Of a DNA stretch of 16,143 nt, positions 7,726 to 16,143 are shown one piece after another. Under the pieces are notes generated by a model. It was given only the letters and a program-made list of their open reading frames with translations, had not been told where the DNA came from and searched no databases. Source of the stretch: Asterionellopsis glacialis (lineage: Eukaryota > Bacillariophyta > Plagiogrammaphyceae > Rhaphoneidales > Asterionellopsidaceae); contig WKLE02005984.1 in NCBI GenBank assembly GCA_014885115.2, positions 1 through 16,143 on the forward strand, read 5' to 3'. Positions within the stretch are counted from its first letter, which is position 1. The number at the start of each line of letters is the position of its first letter. The position numbers were made by a program, and so were the translations under genes.

Positions 7726-8380
7726 ATGAATTTTGGATAATTGTTGAGGTAAAACCGAAAACCCCCAAAAGACTCTGGTCCATGTTTTCTGTTGATGGAT
7801 TTAAATTTCGAATTCATAGTTCGTAATTCAGACCATAGTAGAATCATTGCTGCATTATATACAAAATTTCAGTACCTAATCACAGTAAATCGAAACATAC
7901 ATATCTTCTACGTCTAGTATTTATCAAACGAATACTTTTGTATCAAGTAGGGCATTACACGGTTGCAAAAAAAATAAAAAGGCGTCGAGTAAGGCACTAA
8001 CTATGAAGCAATACAGGCCTGCAATTTTTTATATCTTTTAATTGTTTATTTTACGTCAACGCCCTACAGTAACATAATTTCTTCTTGGGAAGAATTTTTA
8101 GGTACGTCATCATTTACTCCTTACTCCTGCATCATTTCATGCTTTTCAGAGCCCAACAGATAAGCAATTGCTTTCAGTACGTCCAAGCTTGGAGATTTCA
8201 GAATTTTAAGCAATCCAAGTATGACTCAAACAAGCCAATTCCTCACATTGTAAGTATGTGTGCGTGGGCTGTAATGTGCGATAAAATAACAACAATAAGA
8301 CAGTGCTAATAAGGTCTTTTTCTTTTCAGAAATCGAGAAACGATGAAACTTGACAGTAGGTTTGTGAAACAACAAGACTT
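7726..8380. other. AT-rich spacer
   Basis: No supportable gene. The small plus-strand frame over 8085-8309 begins at a TTG and is not convincing. Two ACGTCA words (bZIP/CRE-type core) occur 51 bases apart at 8053-8058 and 8104-8109. The right end should contain the 3' UTR of the minus-strand transporter. Confidence 0.35.
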
Positions 8381-10348
8381 TTATAGATTTTGCTTGCTCT
8401 TTGTTTTGTTTAGTAGAGGTGCAGTCTCTCCCGAAGGAACATATAGAGAACTATATTCTTCGTCACAATGAACATCATTTTGCAAAGGTATGATGATTCT
8501 TGCTTTCAACTGGCTTTCTTGTTTGTTAATGGCTCCTGCAGAAGATAATGACGATGATGAATGCTGCCGTTGTTGTGTTTTATCTTCTTGTTGTTCATGT
8601 ATGATACTAGCCATGACAAACATGGCCATTCCAATCAACACTACCAAAGCTAATAATCGATACATGATTCTTGGACCTAAATATTCTTCCATCCAACCAC
8701 CTGCCAATAGTCCAACCATACCACCCAAACCTCCGAAAAATCGTAATATGCCTTGTCCACTTGCTTCGTATCCTGTTGGCATTAATCGTGATACAAATTC
8801 TACAGAGCTGGCTTGGGCACACGCATATGTGACACCATGCAAGGGTTCCAAGACGAAAATGTATACCATGCGACCTGTTGGTACCAAGGTATACCCCACA
8901 ACGCGAGTCACATAGGCCACACCGGCCACAATCTGTAGTGTCCCCGGTCCCCATTTTTCCAAAAAGGTGGGTGCCCAGTGAAATATAGGAATTTCAAAAA
9001 TGACTGTCAGTACTACCGTGATACTGCACATCCAGTATGTACTTTGCAAGTATTCAAAGTAAAGAAATGCCATTTGATCCACCACACTTGTCCCTATTCT
9101 CAAACATGTAAAAAAGACCAGGAACGAACATCCGTACAATGTACCCAATAAGATTTTGAATAGTCTTGTCATTGACACCTTCTTGGTGAATGTTGTGGTT
9201 GCTTTTGTGATCCTTGTCCGAAATGAAGGACCTTGATTACTGGCAACCGCTAAATCAGGGTTTTCTACGTTTCTCGTGTTCCCGTCTTCAGTGGCTCTCT
9301 CGTAGTTGTTGCTATGAGGTGTGTCCTCGCCGGAAGCCACTGCTGCGTTTGACATTATACTAGTAGACGTAAAGTCTACTGTATTACTGATTTGTGCTGG
9401 TGGTTGCCCCAAAGTATAATGTGCAATACACCACACACATACCACTGTAGATACTATAGCAAATCCATACAGCACCTGAAATCCCCAACGATCTAAACAT
9501 GGACCCAATACTAAATTTGTAATGGCCCACCATATAGCTCCATGCAAACGTTCTTTCCCATAGGATGTTGTGGACGAGGATGAATTATCACCCTTGTTGT
9601 TGTTGTTGTTGTTGTCGTTTTCAGTTTCTTCTTTTGAATCATTCGTGTTCTTGTAGATTTCGTCAACGTTTGGATGTTTGGGCGAAGAAGACGAAGAAAC
9701 AACAGACGACCTACTGCTTGCATCCCTACTGATAGTAGTCGTGGCTTCTAAATGTGCCAATGTAATACCATCCAATACTGGCAATGTCATGGGAAATGCT
9801 ACCGCATATACAAGGCGAAGACTAAAATGCCAACCAACCGATTTCCAAATTATACGTGATGGAAATACGTGTTGTATGCCATGACACATAAATACAAACG
9901 ATCCCAACATCACACCCAATCCTAAAATATGGGTTCGTCCTCGGCCAGGTTTTTTGTCTTCGTAATAATCCGCCATTGCACCACTCCATGGAGATACAAT
10001 TGTCATGATTAGCATACCCACGGAAAAGACTAATCCAATCAAGGTATCCTTTATAAAATGTGCTTCATGTCGTAAAAAGGGTGCCATGAAACGACCCCCC
10101 ACAATCGCATGCCATGCAAAAACAGAACCATATAAAATTCGTGGTCGTGGAGGACAAGGACCACCTGCATGACAACCAACAGAAGCTGTTCTTGTGGTGG
10201 TATGTACTGTCATATTTTTTCGGATGGAGTATGATTGTTGGCTTGTTCTACATATTGATGATGACAAGGAGTTCGTTGTTGTAAGTTTGGTTACTGTGTA
10301 GGGTATATTATATTGCTTCCCCTGTTTCAGAAGCACTACATACCACAT
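8381..10348 (-). CDS. MFS transporter of the MFSD6 / MFS_1-like family
   Basis: 655 residues in one exon. About 12 hydrophobic helices lie between residues 70 and 585. Family landmarks: LYGSVFAWHAIVGGRFMAPFL (TM1, 72-92), a DYYEDKKPGRGRTHIL loop after TM2, LDGITLAHLE (192-201), YGKERLHGAIWWAI at the start of the second half (263-276), and VLEPLHGVTYA plus SRLMPTGYEASGQGI in TM10-11. These match the MFS_1-like group that includes MFSD6. Loops carry poly-Ser and poly-Asn (TTG repeats near 9594-9616 on the plus strand) and a long Ser/Asn/Asp-rich central linker. The C-terminal tail has ETAPLL (641-646), an acidic dileucine motif that in other eukaryotes sorts to vacuole or lysosome. Translation may start at Met1 or at Met46 (10213), directly before the conserved part. 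Substrate unknown. Confidence 0.85.
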   Translation of the reverse strand: MWYVVLLKQGKQYNIPYTVTKLTTTNSLSSSICRTSQQSYSIRKNMTVHTTTRTASVGCHAGGPCPPRPRILYGSVFAWHAIVGGRFMAPFLRHEAHFIKDTLIGLVFSVGMLIMTIVSPWSGAMADYYEDKKPGRGRTHILGLGVMLGSFVFMCHGIQHVFPSRIIWKSVGWHFSLRLVYAVAFPMTLPVLDGITLAHLEATTTISRDASSRSSVVSSSSSPKHPNVDEIYKNTNDSKEETENDNNNNNNKGDNSSSSTTSYGKERLHGAIWWAITNLVLGPCLDRWGFQVLYGFAIVSTVVCVWCIAHYTLGQPPAQISNTVDFTSTSIMSNAAVASGEDTPHSNNYERATEDGNTRNVENPDLAVASNQGPSFRTRITKATTTFTKKVSMTRLFKILLGTLYGCSFLVFFTCLRIGTSVVDQMAFLYFEYLQSTYWMCSITVVLTVIFEIPIFHWAPTFLEKWGPGTLQIVAGVAYVTRVVGYTLVPTGRMVYIFVLEPLHGVTYACAQASSVEFVSRLMPTGYEASGQGILRFFGGLGGMVGLLAGGWMEEYLGPRIMYRLLALVVLIGMAMFVMASIIHEQQEDKTQQRQHSSSSLSSAGAINKQESQLKARIIIPLQNDVHCDEEYSSLYVPSGETAPLLNKTKSKQNL

Positions 10349-11396
10349 GCTGGGAACAACATGAAAAAATCAAAATTCTTTGAATGATGTTGTACTCTAC
10401 GAGCTTGTAGTTTGGACACTTGCTTTGATGGGCGGAAATCATGATCGCATCCGGGGAGTCTGTTTTATCCCGTATTTATTAGGAGTATTACTGTATATTA
10501 TATAATAATAATAATATTAATAACCCTACGGTGTGTAAAAGAGACTCGAAAGCGGAAGAAGCGTGCGCATACAATACCGTATGATGTACAGGCGTCCGTC
10601 GATCTTGTCCTACCGGTACCGGTACAGACGTAACTGTAAAAAGTATCCTCTGTTGATATTTTTTTTATTTCGAAGCAAAAAGAGAGCATTGGAGATTTTT
10701 GTGTAATTTCTATATTGAATCCTATGTATGTACAATCTCATGTAGATGAATAGGAATTCCTGTTTCGCTTGTAGAATCAGTAGAATAACGTACGTACCCC
10801 GAAAATTACAGTCACACATGGAAAGCACGATTTCATGGATTCTGGTTGGTTCTCCTCTTGTGGGTACCGTCCTTGCGACCGCCAAAATTGACCAGAACCC
10901 AAAAAAAACGACAAAAACCAACGACGAGTCCTCCCCCCTACACACCCTCCATTAGGACTACTTACCTAGGTTTCACACAGCGCCATCCCACTTTTCGACA
11001 CGCAACCGCCTTTGAACCAGTCTCCACACACCCACCGCGTAAAAAAAGCTAGCATTCATTCTCACAAATCCTACACAGAAAGTGTGTGTAGTGTGCCGTC
11101 TCCGTCTCCCTCTCTCCATCCACCCTTTATTTTTCGAAAGACATTGCGCCTTTCCGAGTTCACAAAAGGATACATCATAATCGTTCGTCTACTTGCTTCG
11201 ACTTTGACGTTTAGATTAGTCTTGTCTCTTTGTTTCATCCACTGTCATTCCATATAGTGTACACGATTGAAAGACGAAAACAACAAGACGAAAAATAAAG
11301 AGAGAATCAATTGCACCCGAAAAATATTTATAGATACCCCCGAAAAGATAACCGTCATTTTTTTTAATAATCACACCAATAATATATAAAAAAGCC
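10349..11396. other. divergent intergenic region of the transporter and importin genes
   Basis: About 1 kb between two head-to-head genes, so it should hold both promoters. The transporter-proximal 115 bases have a decayed duplicate at about 6165-6290. An AT-rich patch lies near 10497-10520. TGACGT occurs at 11205-11210, and ATTTATAGATA lies about 70 bases before the importin ATG. Open frames over 10498-10945 (-) and 10746-11257 (+) overlap one another and lack coding character. Confidence 0.45.
10611..10624. repeat. 14-base perfect palindrome TACCGGTACCGGTA
   Basis: The sequence TACCGGTACCGGTA equals its own reverse complement and lies in the divergent promoter region, 263 bases from the transporter ATG. 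It could be a dimeric protein-binding site or chance in a GTAC-rich genome. Confidence 0.4.
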
Positions 11397-13994
11397 ATGG
11401 ACTTGACAGCAACATTGTTGGGCGCCGCAAGCGCCGATTTGAATGTCCGTACCCAAGCGGAACAGGCATTGAAGGAATGGGAAACACGTGATTTACCTGG
11501 GTTTGTAACGGCCATATCCCAAGAAATTGGTACGGAAGGGAATCATCCTACCGCACGTCAATTGGCGGGACTTTACATGAAGAATTTATTGGTAGCCAAG
11601 GACGATCAATTGCAAATCACGAAAACCGAAGCATGGAAGAATTTACAAGCCGCTGTCCGCGCTGGAGTCAAACAACAATTATTATTGGGAATGAGGTCCA
11701 CGGAAGTGACAGTCCGTTCCACCGCAGCACAGGCCGCGTCGGAAGTGGCAGCTGTGGAATTACCTTACAATGAATGGCCTGAGTTCTTGACGACTCTCTT
11801 GGAATACGTGGCCTCGGACCAACATCCCGAGGGTGCCAAAATTGCATCCCTGCAATGTTTAGGTTTCACCTGTGAACGTGTCATGGAATTTGAGGATGCC
11901 CCTGAGATTTCACCGGAAACCACCGATCAAATGCTCACCACCATTGTCGATGGAATCCGTGCCACACGGCCCGATAATATCCGTTATGCCGCTGCCAAGG
12001 CCCTCTTCAACTCTCTGGCCTTTACGCAAAAGAATATGGAAAGGAAGGAAGAACGGGATACCATTATGCAAACCGTCTGTGAGGCTACTCAAGCTCAAGA
12101 TGCCCGTGTCCGTGGTGCAGCCTTTGAATGTATTGCCTGCATTGCCAGTGAATACTACGACAAATTAGGAGATTACATCCAAACTATCTTTGAATTGACC
12201 TTTAATACCATTAAGAATGACGAAGAAGATGTTGCCAAGGGTGCCATGGAATTCTGGTCCACCTTGGCAGAAGTCGAATTTGAATTGATTGATATCGAAG
12301 CGGAAGCCAAAGAAACAGGTCAACCCGTCGAGCGCCCCTGTGTCCGATACGTCGCAGCTGCATTGGAGCATTTGGTCCCACTCTTGACAGAAACACTCAC
12401 ACGACAAGATGAAGATGCAGATCCGGATGATGATGTATTTAACATTAGTATGGCCGCCTCTACGTGTTTGATTAATGTCTCCGCGACCGTCGAAGACTTG
12501 CTCATCCCTGTCATGACACCCTTTATTCAAACCAACATTCAGAATGAAAATTGGAGATTGCGGGAGGCTGCCACTATGGCATTCGTAGCCCTCTTGGAGG
12601 GTTCAGGACCAGATACAATAGGACCCTACATACAACAAATCATTCCTCTACTCCTGCAAGCACTGAATGATCAAAATGTATTGGTCAAGGACACAACTGC
12701 CTATTGTATTGGAAAGATTTGTGATTTGCATGTCCGATCCATTCCCAACGAAATGTTCCCCACCATTGTTCATGGATTGATGGGTAAATTCATGACGGAA
12801 ACACCCCGTGTGTCACAACAAGCATGTTTTGCAATTCATAACTTGGCGGCAGCCTTTGCGACGGATGATTCTGCTGAAACGACAGGAACCAATGCCATGT
12901 CACAATTTATGGCACCTCTCCTACAAACCTTGCTGCAGGCGGCTGATCGAGAAGATGCCGATGAAGCCAACTTGAGGCAAACAGCGTATTCAAGTGTTTT
13001 GGTTCTCATTCAATATTCGGCTCCCGATTGTCAACACATCCTACTACAACTCTTACCAGCCACAATAGATCGACTACAGAAATCATTCTATATGCCTGTA
13101 TTGACCAATGATGATCGTGATAAGAAGGAACGTCTTCAGGGATTACTTTGTGCTCAAATCCAAGTCTTGTGTCAAAAATTGACTAAAGAACATGTCACGG
13201 GGTATGCAGATACCATCATGACCAACTTGTTGCAAGTATTACAAGTCAAAAGTGCAGCATGTCACGAAGAAGCATTTGCCACAGTTGGTTCCATGGCTGA
13301 TATATTAGAAGGTGACTTTGAAAAGTACATGGCAGCCCTTCAACCCTTTTTGCTCATGGGTATTCGTAACTTTGAAGCCTACAGAGTATGTACATGCGCT
13401 GTTGGTGTTGTGGGCGATATATGTCGTGCCATTGAAAACAAAATTCAACCCTTTTGTAATGATATTATGCAAGCCTTGGTGGAAGCTCTCAAGGATACAA
13501 AGTTACATCGCAGTGTTAAACCACCTGTCCTATGTTGCTTTGGTGACATTGCTCTAGCCGTATGTGCTGCCTTTGAACCTTTCCTACAATTCTCACTCAT
13601 GTTGTTGATGCAAGCCTCCAATACACGCGCACCTGACGACGATGAAGACTTGATTGAATATGTCAATACCTTGCGTGAGGCTATATTGGAAGCCTATACA
13701 GGTATTGTACAAGGCATGAAGGACGGGTCACGTATAGATTTGTTACTACCGCATATCACATCTCCACTTCAATTATTGGCACAGGTTGCCACCGATCCGA
13801 ATCGTGATGTACATGTTCTGGGGAAGGCCGTAGGATTATTGGGTGATATTGCATCCACCATGAAACAACACCCACCCGTCGCCGAACAATTGAATCAAGC
13901 CTACGTCGCACAACTTCTTTCCGAAGCACAACAATCAGGTGATGAAACTCTTATGGAAACAGCACAATGGGCAGCAAGTGTTGTACAAGCATAA
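11397..13994 (+). CDS. KPNB1: importin subunit beta-1 (karyopherin beta-1)
   Basis: 865 residues in one exon, close to human importin beta-1 (876) and yeast Kap95 (861). It binds importin alpha with its NLS cargo, docks at FG nucleoporins and releases cargo on binding RanGTP. The importin-beta N-terminal domain (about 20-100; ARQLAGLYMKNLL) is followed by alpha-helical HEAT repeats to the C-terminus. The acidic loop characteristic of importin beta is present (DEDADPDDD, 338-346), followed by a well-kept stretch with NENWRLREAATMAFVALLEG and VLVKDTTAYCIGKICDL. The ATG is in a good context (GCCATGG) and the 5' flank is stop-rich, so the start is secure. It is the best conserved gene in the window and shows strong codon regularity; a housekeeping role is expected. 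Confidence 0.97.
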   Translation: MDLTATLLGAASADLNVRTQAEQALKEWETRDLPGFVTAISQEIGTEGNHPTARQLAGLYMKNLLVAKDDQLQITKTEAWKNLQAAVRAGVKQQLLLGMRSTEVTVRSTAAQAASEVAAVELPYNEWPEFLTTLLEYVASDQHPEGAKIASLQCLGFTCERVMEFEDAPEISPETTDQMLTTIVDGIRATRPDNIRYAAAKALFNSLAFTQKNMERKEERDTIMQTVCEATQAQDARVRGAAFECIACIASEYYDKLGDYIQTIFELTFNTIKNDEEDVAKGAMEFWSTLAEVEFELIDIEAEAKETGQPVERPCVRYVAAALEHLVPLLTETLTRQDEDADPDDDVFNISMAASTCLINVSATVEDLLIPVMTPFIQTNIQNENWRLREAATMAFVALLEGSGPDTIGPYIQQIIPLLLQALNDQNVLVKDTTAYCIGKICDLHVRSIPNEMFPTIVHGLMGKFMTETPRVSQQACFAIHNLAAAFATDDSAETTGTNAMSQFMAPLLQTLLQAADREDADEANLRQTAYSSVLVLIQYSAPDCQHILLQLLPATIDRLQKSFYMPVLTNDDRDKKERLQGLLCAQIQVLCQKLTKEHVTGYADTIMTNLLQVLQVKSAACHEEAFATVGSMADILEGDFEKYMAALQPFLLMGIRNFEAYRVCTCAVGVVGDICRAIENKIQPFCNDIMQALVEALKDTKLHRSVKPPVLCCFGDIALAVCAAFEPFLQFSLMLLMQASNTRAPDDDEDLIEYVNTLREAILEAYTGIVQGMKDGSRIDLLLPHITSPLQLLAQVATDPNRDVHVLGKAVGLLGDIASTMKQHPPVAEQLNQAYVAQLLSEAQQSGDETLMETAQWAASVVQA

Positions 13995-14020
13995 ACAGAA
14001 CAACCACAGGAAGAAAAATA

Positions 14021-14080
14021 ACACGCACGCACACAACACCACATCAACAAATAGATACACACGCACACACACACTCAACA
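14021..14080. repeat. CA-rich microsatellite-like stretch
   Basis: Runs of ACAC and ACGCACAC in the presumed 3' UTR of the importin gene, 27 bases or more after its stop. No other function seen. Confidence 0.5.
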
Positions 14081-14135
14081 TAATCCGGATGGATAGGCTA
14101 GTCTATCCTTCACATATCCAAGAGAAGAATCAATC

Positions 14136-14167
14136 AATCAAAAAGTAATCATTATTACTTTTTGATT
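14136..14167. repeat. perfect 14-bp hairpin with 4-base loop
   Basis: AATCAAAAAGTAAT (14136-14149) and its exact reverse complement ATTACTTTTTGATT (14154-14167) flank the loop CATT. A T run follows at 14170-14176. It lies 142 bases after the importin stop, so it may mark the 3' end region of that transcript or be a small foldback element. A bacterial-type terminator is not expected in this organism. Confidence 0.6.
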
Positions 14168-14845
14168 CATTTTTTTGTTTGGTTTCCATGTGACCAAGAA
14201 GATTTTTTGTGGTGCATACAAATAATACTCTTGGTCAGGTGGACACCATAAACATCCAATCTTTTGGAAGAAAATAATACAGAACATTTATACGAATAGA
14301 GTGAAGTCGAGGAAGCGAGCTCTGATATACATTGCATGTAGGACATTACAAGCATCATCATGAATGATCATGTTGCAAAAGCAGTCTCCTACACGTTGGT
14401 ATTATCTTTTTTTCAACGCTCACTGCCTCGTCGTCCCTCTGTCCTATAAAGAAGAATACAGTACTAACTAACTATACTAGTTTTTTAGAGTAAAAAAGAC
14501 TACACAAACTTTGCTTTGAGACCTATAGTATAATGATAGTAGATAAAAATTGGATAGAAAAAACACATTTTCTCTTTTTTGTTGGTTGATGATTGTTACG
14601 AATCATCATATGCATCGCCAGTACCGTAGTTAAGAAACAATCTGCTTCTCTACATTATCTAGAGGAGTGGAGTTCTGACTTCTTTAAAAGTACGTTTAGA
14701 AGAGTGGAGTTGAAAAAATTACTGGTAGAGGCAGAAGTATGAACCAAATAACATAAATACTGCAAGTTCATATAATACTACCTTTATTTTATATTATTCG
14801 TTGGCATACCATATTCTTCTCTTTATTTCAATTGGACGACATATT
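14168..14845. other. AT-rich intergenic region between convergent genes
   Basis: No supportable gene; the minus-strand frame over 14167-14361 is Ser/Met-rich and unconvincing. It contains a 9-bp inverted repeat (TGACCAAGA at 14191-14199 and TCTTGGTCA at 14229-14237) and a direct repeat of AGAGTGGAGTT-like sequence near 14663-14713. Confidence 0.4.
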
Positions 14846-15401
14846 TCACTCCTTCTTCAATAACTTCCTCCTCATCGACTTGGTTTTAGGAAACAAAATA
14901 TTGACAGAAAGATGATCTCCACGCTTGTTCCAGCCTTTATCATACTTCAAATTGAGATCGTTCTTGGCCCACAATACTTCGGCGTTGCGCTTATCAACAT
15001 ATTCCTCATACACACGAAGCTCAGAATACTTACTGTCGTCCGTGATTTTGAAGTTTACAATTTTTCGCACCTCGGAAGAACTCATGCCCCATTTTTTTGC
15101 CAATTCAGCCATAGCCGCCATCTGATTTCCAGCTCTGGCTTGGTTTCACACAGGAGCCGTTAAACTAATTTTGAAGTTGTTCGAGTTCGATTTGGTAACC
15201 CTGAAAATCCATGCGGATTTTTTCACGGTCTTCTTAAAGGGGACAAGTCTCCCGCACCCCAGTGGTGCACCATGGGACTTTTCAAAATGAATCGCCAAAA
15301 GTGCTTATTTTCTCCCATTTGCCGTGTTCGGAATATTGTAGCTGACAAGTTGCATCAAGACTAGTTGGGTGATTAATGGTAGATTCTGCGGCGTTATCCA
15401 T
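14846..15401 (-). pseudogene. small gene split by a TTT-TGA +1 shift and an in-frame TGA
   Basis: From an ATG at 15401 a 39-codon frame begins MDNAAESTINHPTSL and ends KISTFGDSF at a TGA (15284-15282), preceded by TTT. If the T of that TGA is skipped, the +1 frame continues at once as EKSHGAPLGCGRL, SAWIFRVTKSNSNNFKIS, LTAPV to a TGA at 15148-15146. Beyond it the same frame continues NQARAGNQ, MAAMAELAKKWGMSSSEVRK, SELRVYEEYVDKRNAEVLW and ends MRRKLLKKE with a TGA at 14848-14846. All three pieces look like coding sequence, about 183 residues together, basic and soluble. Alternatives: a pseudogene with two lesions, a recoded gene, or exons (a 105-base GTGAAA-ATCAG intron would remove the second TGA but not the shift). 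A separate 91-residue protein starting at 15121 is also possible. Family not recognised. Confidence 0.5.
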
Positions 15402-15824
15402 TGTATGTTCTGATATATAAAGATTTCTTTGTTGGGAGGTTGTAACTTTAGTTTTTCTAAAATTATGATAAGTCAGCTGACATATTTATTATGTATTTCC
15501 ATAGGAAACAACTTTTACGGGTGTGCAAGAATGGAGGACAGGCACAAACAAAATCTGAAAAATCTGTTTTCTACCGTACACCGGTTACAGTCTAGAAAGT
15601 GAGCTGTCCCTAAAAGAATTTGCAAACCAGATTCTTCTCAAAACTAAATAATTTTATACCCAATCAGTTTTCGTTAATGTATTTTATGCATAGATATTAT
15701 TATTTGTATTCATATCCTTCCTGTATCTTGTATAGAGATGAAATACAAAACCGTGGGAGAGTCTCGTAAAGGAAAGTGGGAGATGCTTGGAGAAAGCTAT
15801 ATACACTTTTTTGTTCAATTCGTA
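15402..15824. other. intergenic region
   Basis: AT-rich spacer between two minus-strand genes. It should hold the 3' UTR of the lamin-tail gene and the promoter of the small split gene. No open frame, repeat or RNA gene is seen in it. Confidence 0.4.
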
Positions 15825-16143
15825 CTAAAAAAGGATCGGATGATTTGATTTGGCCTGACGGCTGGTGTAGTTGACAACAGAGACTTCTTCTCCAGAAGCA
15901 TTTGTAAGAGTGATACGGGCCTTTTTATTTACGAGCTGAGCTGTTCCCTTTGGCAAGGTGTAGGTCCTTTTCTCACCACCAGCCAAAGTAGTATCAACAT
16001 CATCTTCATTATCAACAAGTTCATAGGTCTTTTTATTATTGCCAGCGATTTTCCATCCCTTAATGTTGACCGGGAGAGACCCGGTGTTAACAAGAGTCAC
16101 TGTTTCCTTACCTTCATCAGCACCTTCTGGATTAACCAGAGCT
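15825..16143 (-). CDS. C-terminal lamin-tail (LTD) domain of a protein cut by the window edge
   Basis: The frame is open from the right edge to a TAG at 15827-15825, giving 105 visible residues; the N-terminal part lies outside the window. The visible part is a near-complete LTD beta-sandwich: ALVNPEGADEGKETVTLVN, GWKIAGNNKKTYEL, LAGGEKRTYTLPKG and ARITLTNASGEEVSVVNYT, with the GW and the closing VxxVxYT strand typical of PF00932. The domain occurs in nuclear lamins and, widely, at the C-terminus of secreted bacterial and algal proteins, often with a nuclease. Which arrangement applies here cannot be told. The GTG at 16100 is inside the domain and not a start. Confidence 0.75.
   Translation of the reverse strand, partial: ALVNPEGADEGKETVTLVNTGSLPVNIKGWKIAGNNKKTYELVDNEDDVDTTLAGGEKRTYTLPKGTAQLVNKKARITLTNASGEEVSVVNYTSRQAKSNHPILF

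Noticed and set aside
8490..8954. Open frames on both strands inside the transporter gene
   Set aside because: Shadows of the 655-residue transporter frame; the Cys/His-rich or Pro-rich compositions come from reading its codons out of phase.
8381..10348. Folate-biopterin (BT1) transporter identity for the large minus-strand membrane protein
   Set aside because: The landmarks (YGKERLHGAIWW, VLEPLHGVTYA, SRLMPTGYEASGQG) fit the MFS_1-like/MFSD6 group better than BT1.
10498..11257. Overlapping small open frames on both strands in the divergent spacer
   Set aside because: Low-complexity or Arg/Ser/Thr-rich translations, mutual overlap, and position in a promoter region; no coding signal.
14167..14361. 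64-codon minus-strand frame after the hairpin
   Set aside because: Met/Ser-rich composition from CAT repeats and AT-rich DNA, no domain, overlaps the hairpin arm.
15176..15205. tRNA-like B-box word near GTTCGAGTTCGAT
   Set aside because: No matching A box or foldable cloverleaf around it; the sequence lies in the probable coding part of the split gene.
15282..15401. Ornithine decarboxylase antizyme as a firm identification of the split gene
   Set aside because: Only the layout (short first frame, TTT-TGA, +1 frame) agrees. No conserved antizyme C-terminal sequence is recognisable and a second TGA interrupts the frame.
1..16143. A functional gene cluster or a novel defence-type system
   Set aside because: The intact genes (importin beta, an MFS transporter, a SET protein, a plastid membrane protein, an LTD protein) have no shared pathway and are separately promoted.

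Overview
The window looks like nuclear DNA from a eukaryotic alga, most likely a diatom or another photosynthetic stramenopile. Reasons: a full-length importin-beta gene, long intronless ORFs separated by AT-rich spacers, a GT-AG intron candidate, an MFSD6-like transporter with low-complexity loops, and a membrane protein whose N-terminus has a signal peptide followed by an AASF-type (ASAFAP-like) cleavage site, typical of secondary red plastids. No bacterial operon structure, CRISPR array, rRNA or convincing tRNA is visible. The species cannot be named from the sequence alone.

Layout. Positions 1-2850 are mostly AT-rich, GTAC-rich non-coding DNA with a few orphan exon-like ORFs; the best is a two-exon candidate at 1271-1825. 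Then come a putative plastid-targeted membrane protein (2851-4125, +) and a SET-domain protein with a signal peptide (4590-5894, +). Positions 5902-6290 hold a decayed, internally deleted copy of the transporter gene lying 2.5 kb downstream. A frameshifted gene for a secreted protein (6652-7339, -) is preceded by stacked short tandem duplications (7346-7725). The intact MFS transporter (8381-10348, -) and importin beta (11397-13994, +) diverge from a shared 1-kb spacer. After a perfect hairpin (14136-14167) there is a small split gene (14846-15401, -), readable only with a +1 shift at a TTT-TGA site and past a further in-frame TGA. The window ends inside a gene with a C-terminal lamin-tail (LTD) domain (15825-16143, -).

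How the genes fit together. The neighbours belong to unrelated pathways (nuclear import, membrane transport, protein methylation, plastid membrane), as usual in a eukaryotic genome, and I see no functional cluster. The most informative structure is the evidence of local duplication and decay between 5.9 and 7.7 kb. The most unusual is the split reading frame at 14.8-15.4 kb, which is either a decaying gene or a recoded one. All calls rest on reading the sequence and on knowledge of families; no database search was run.
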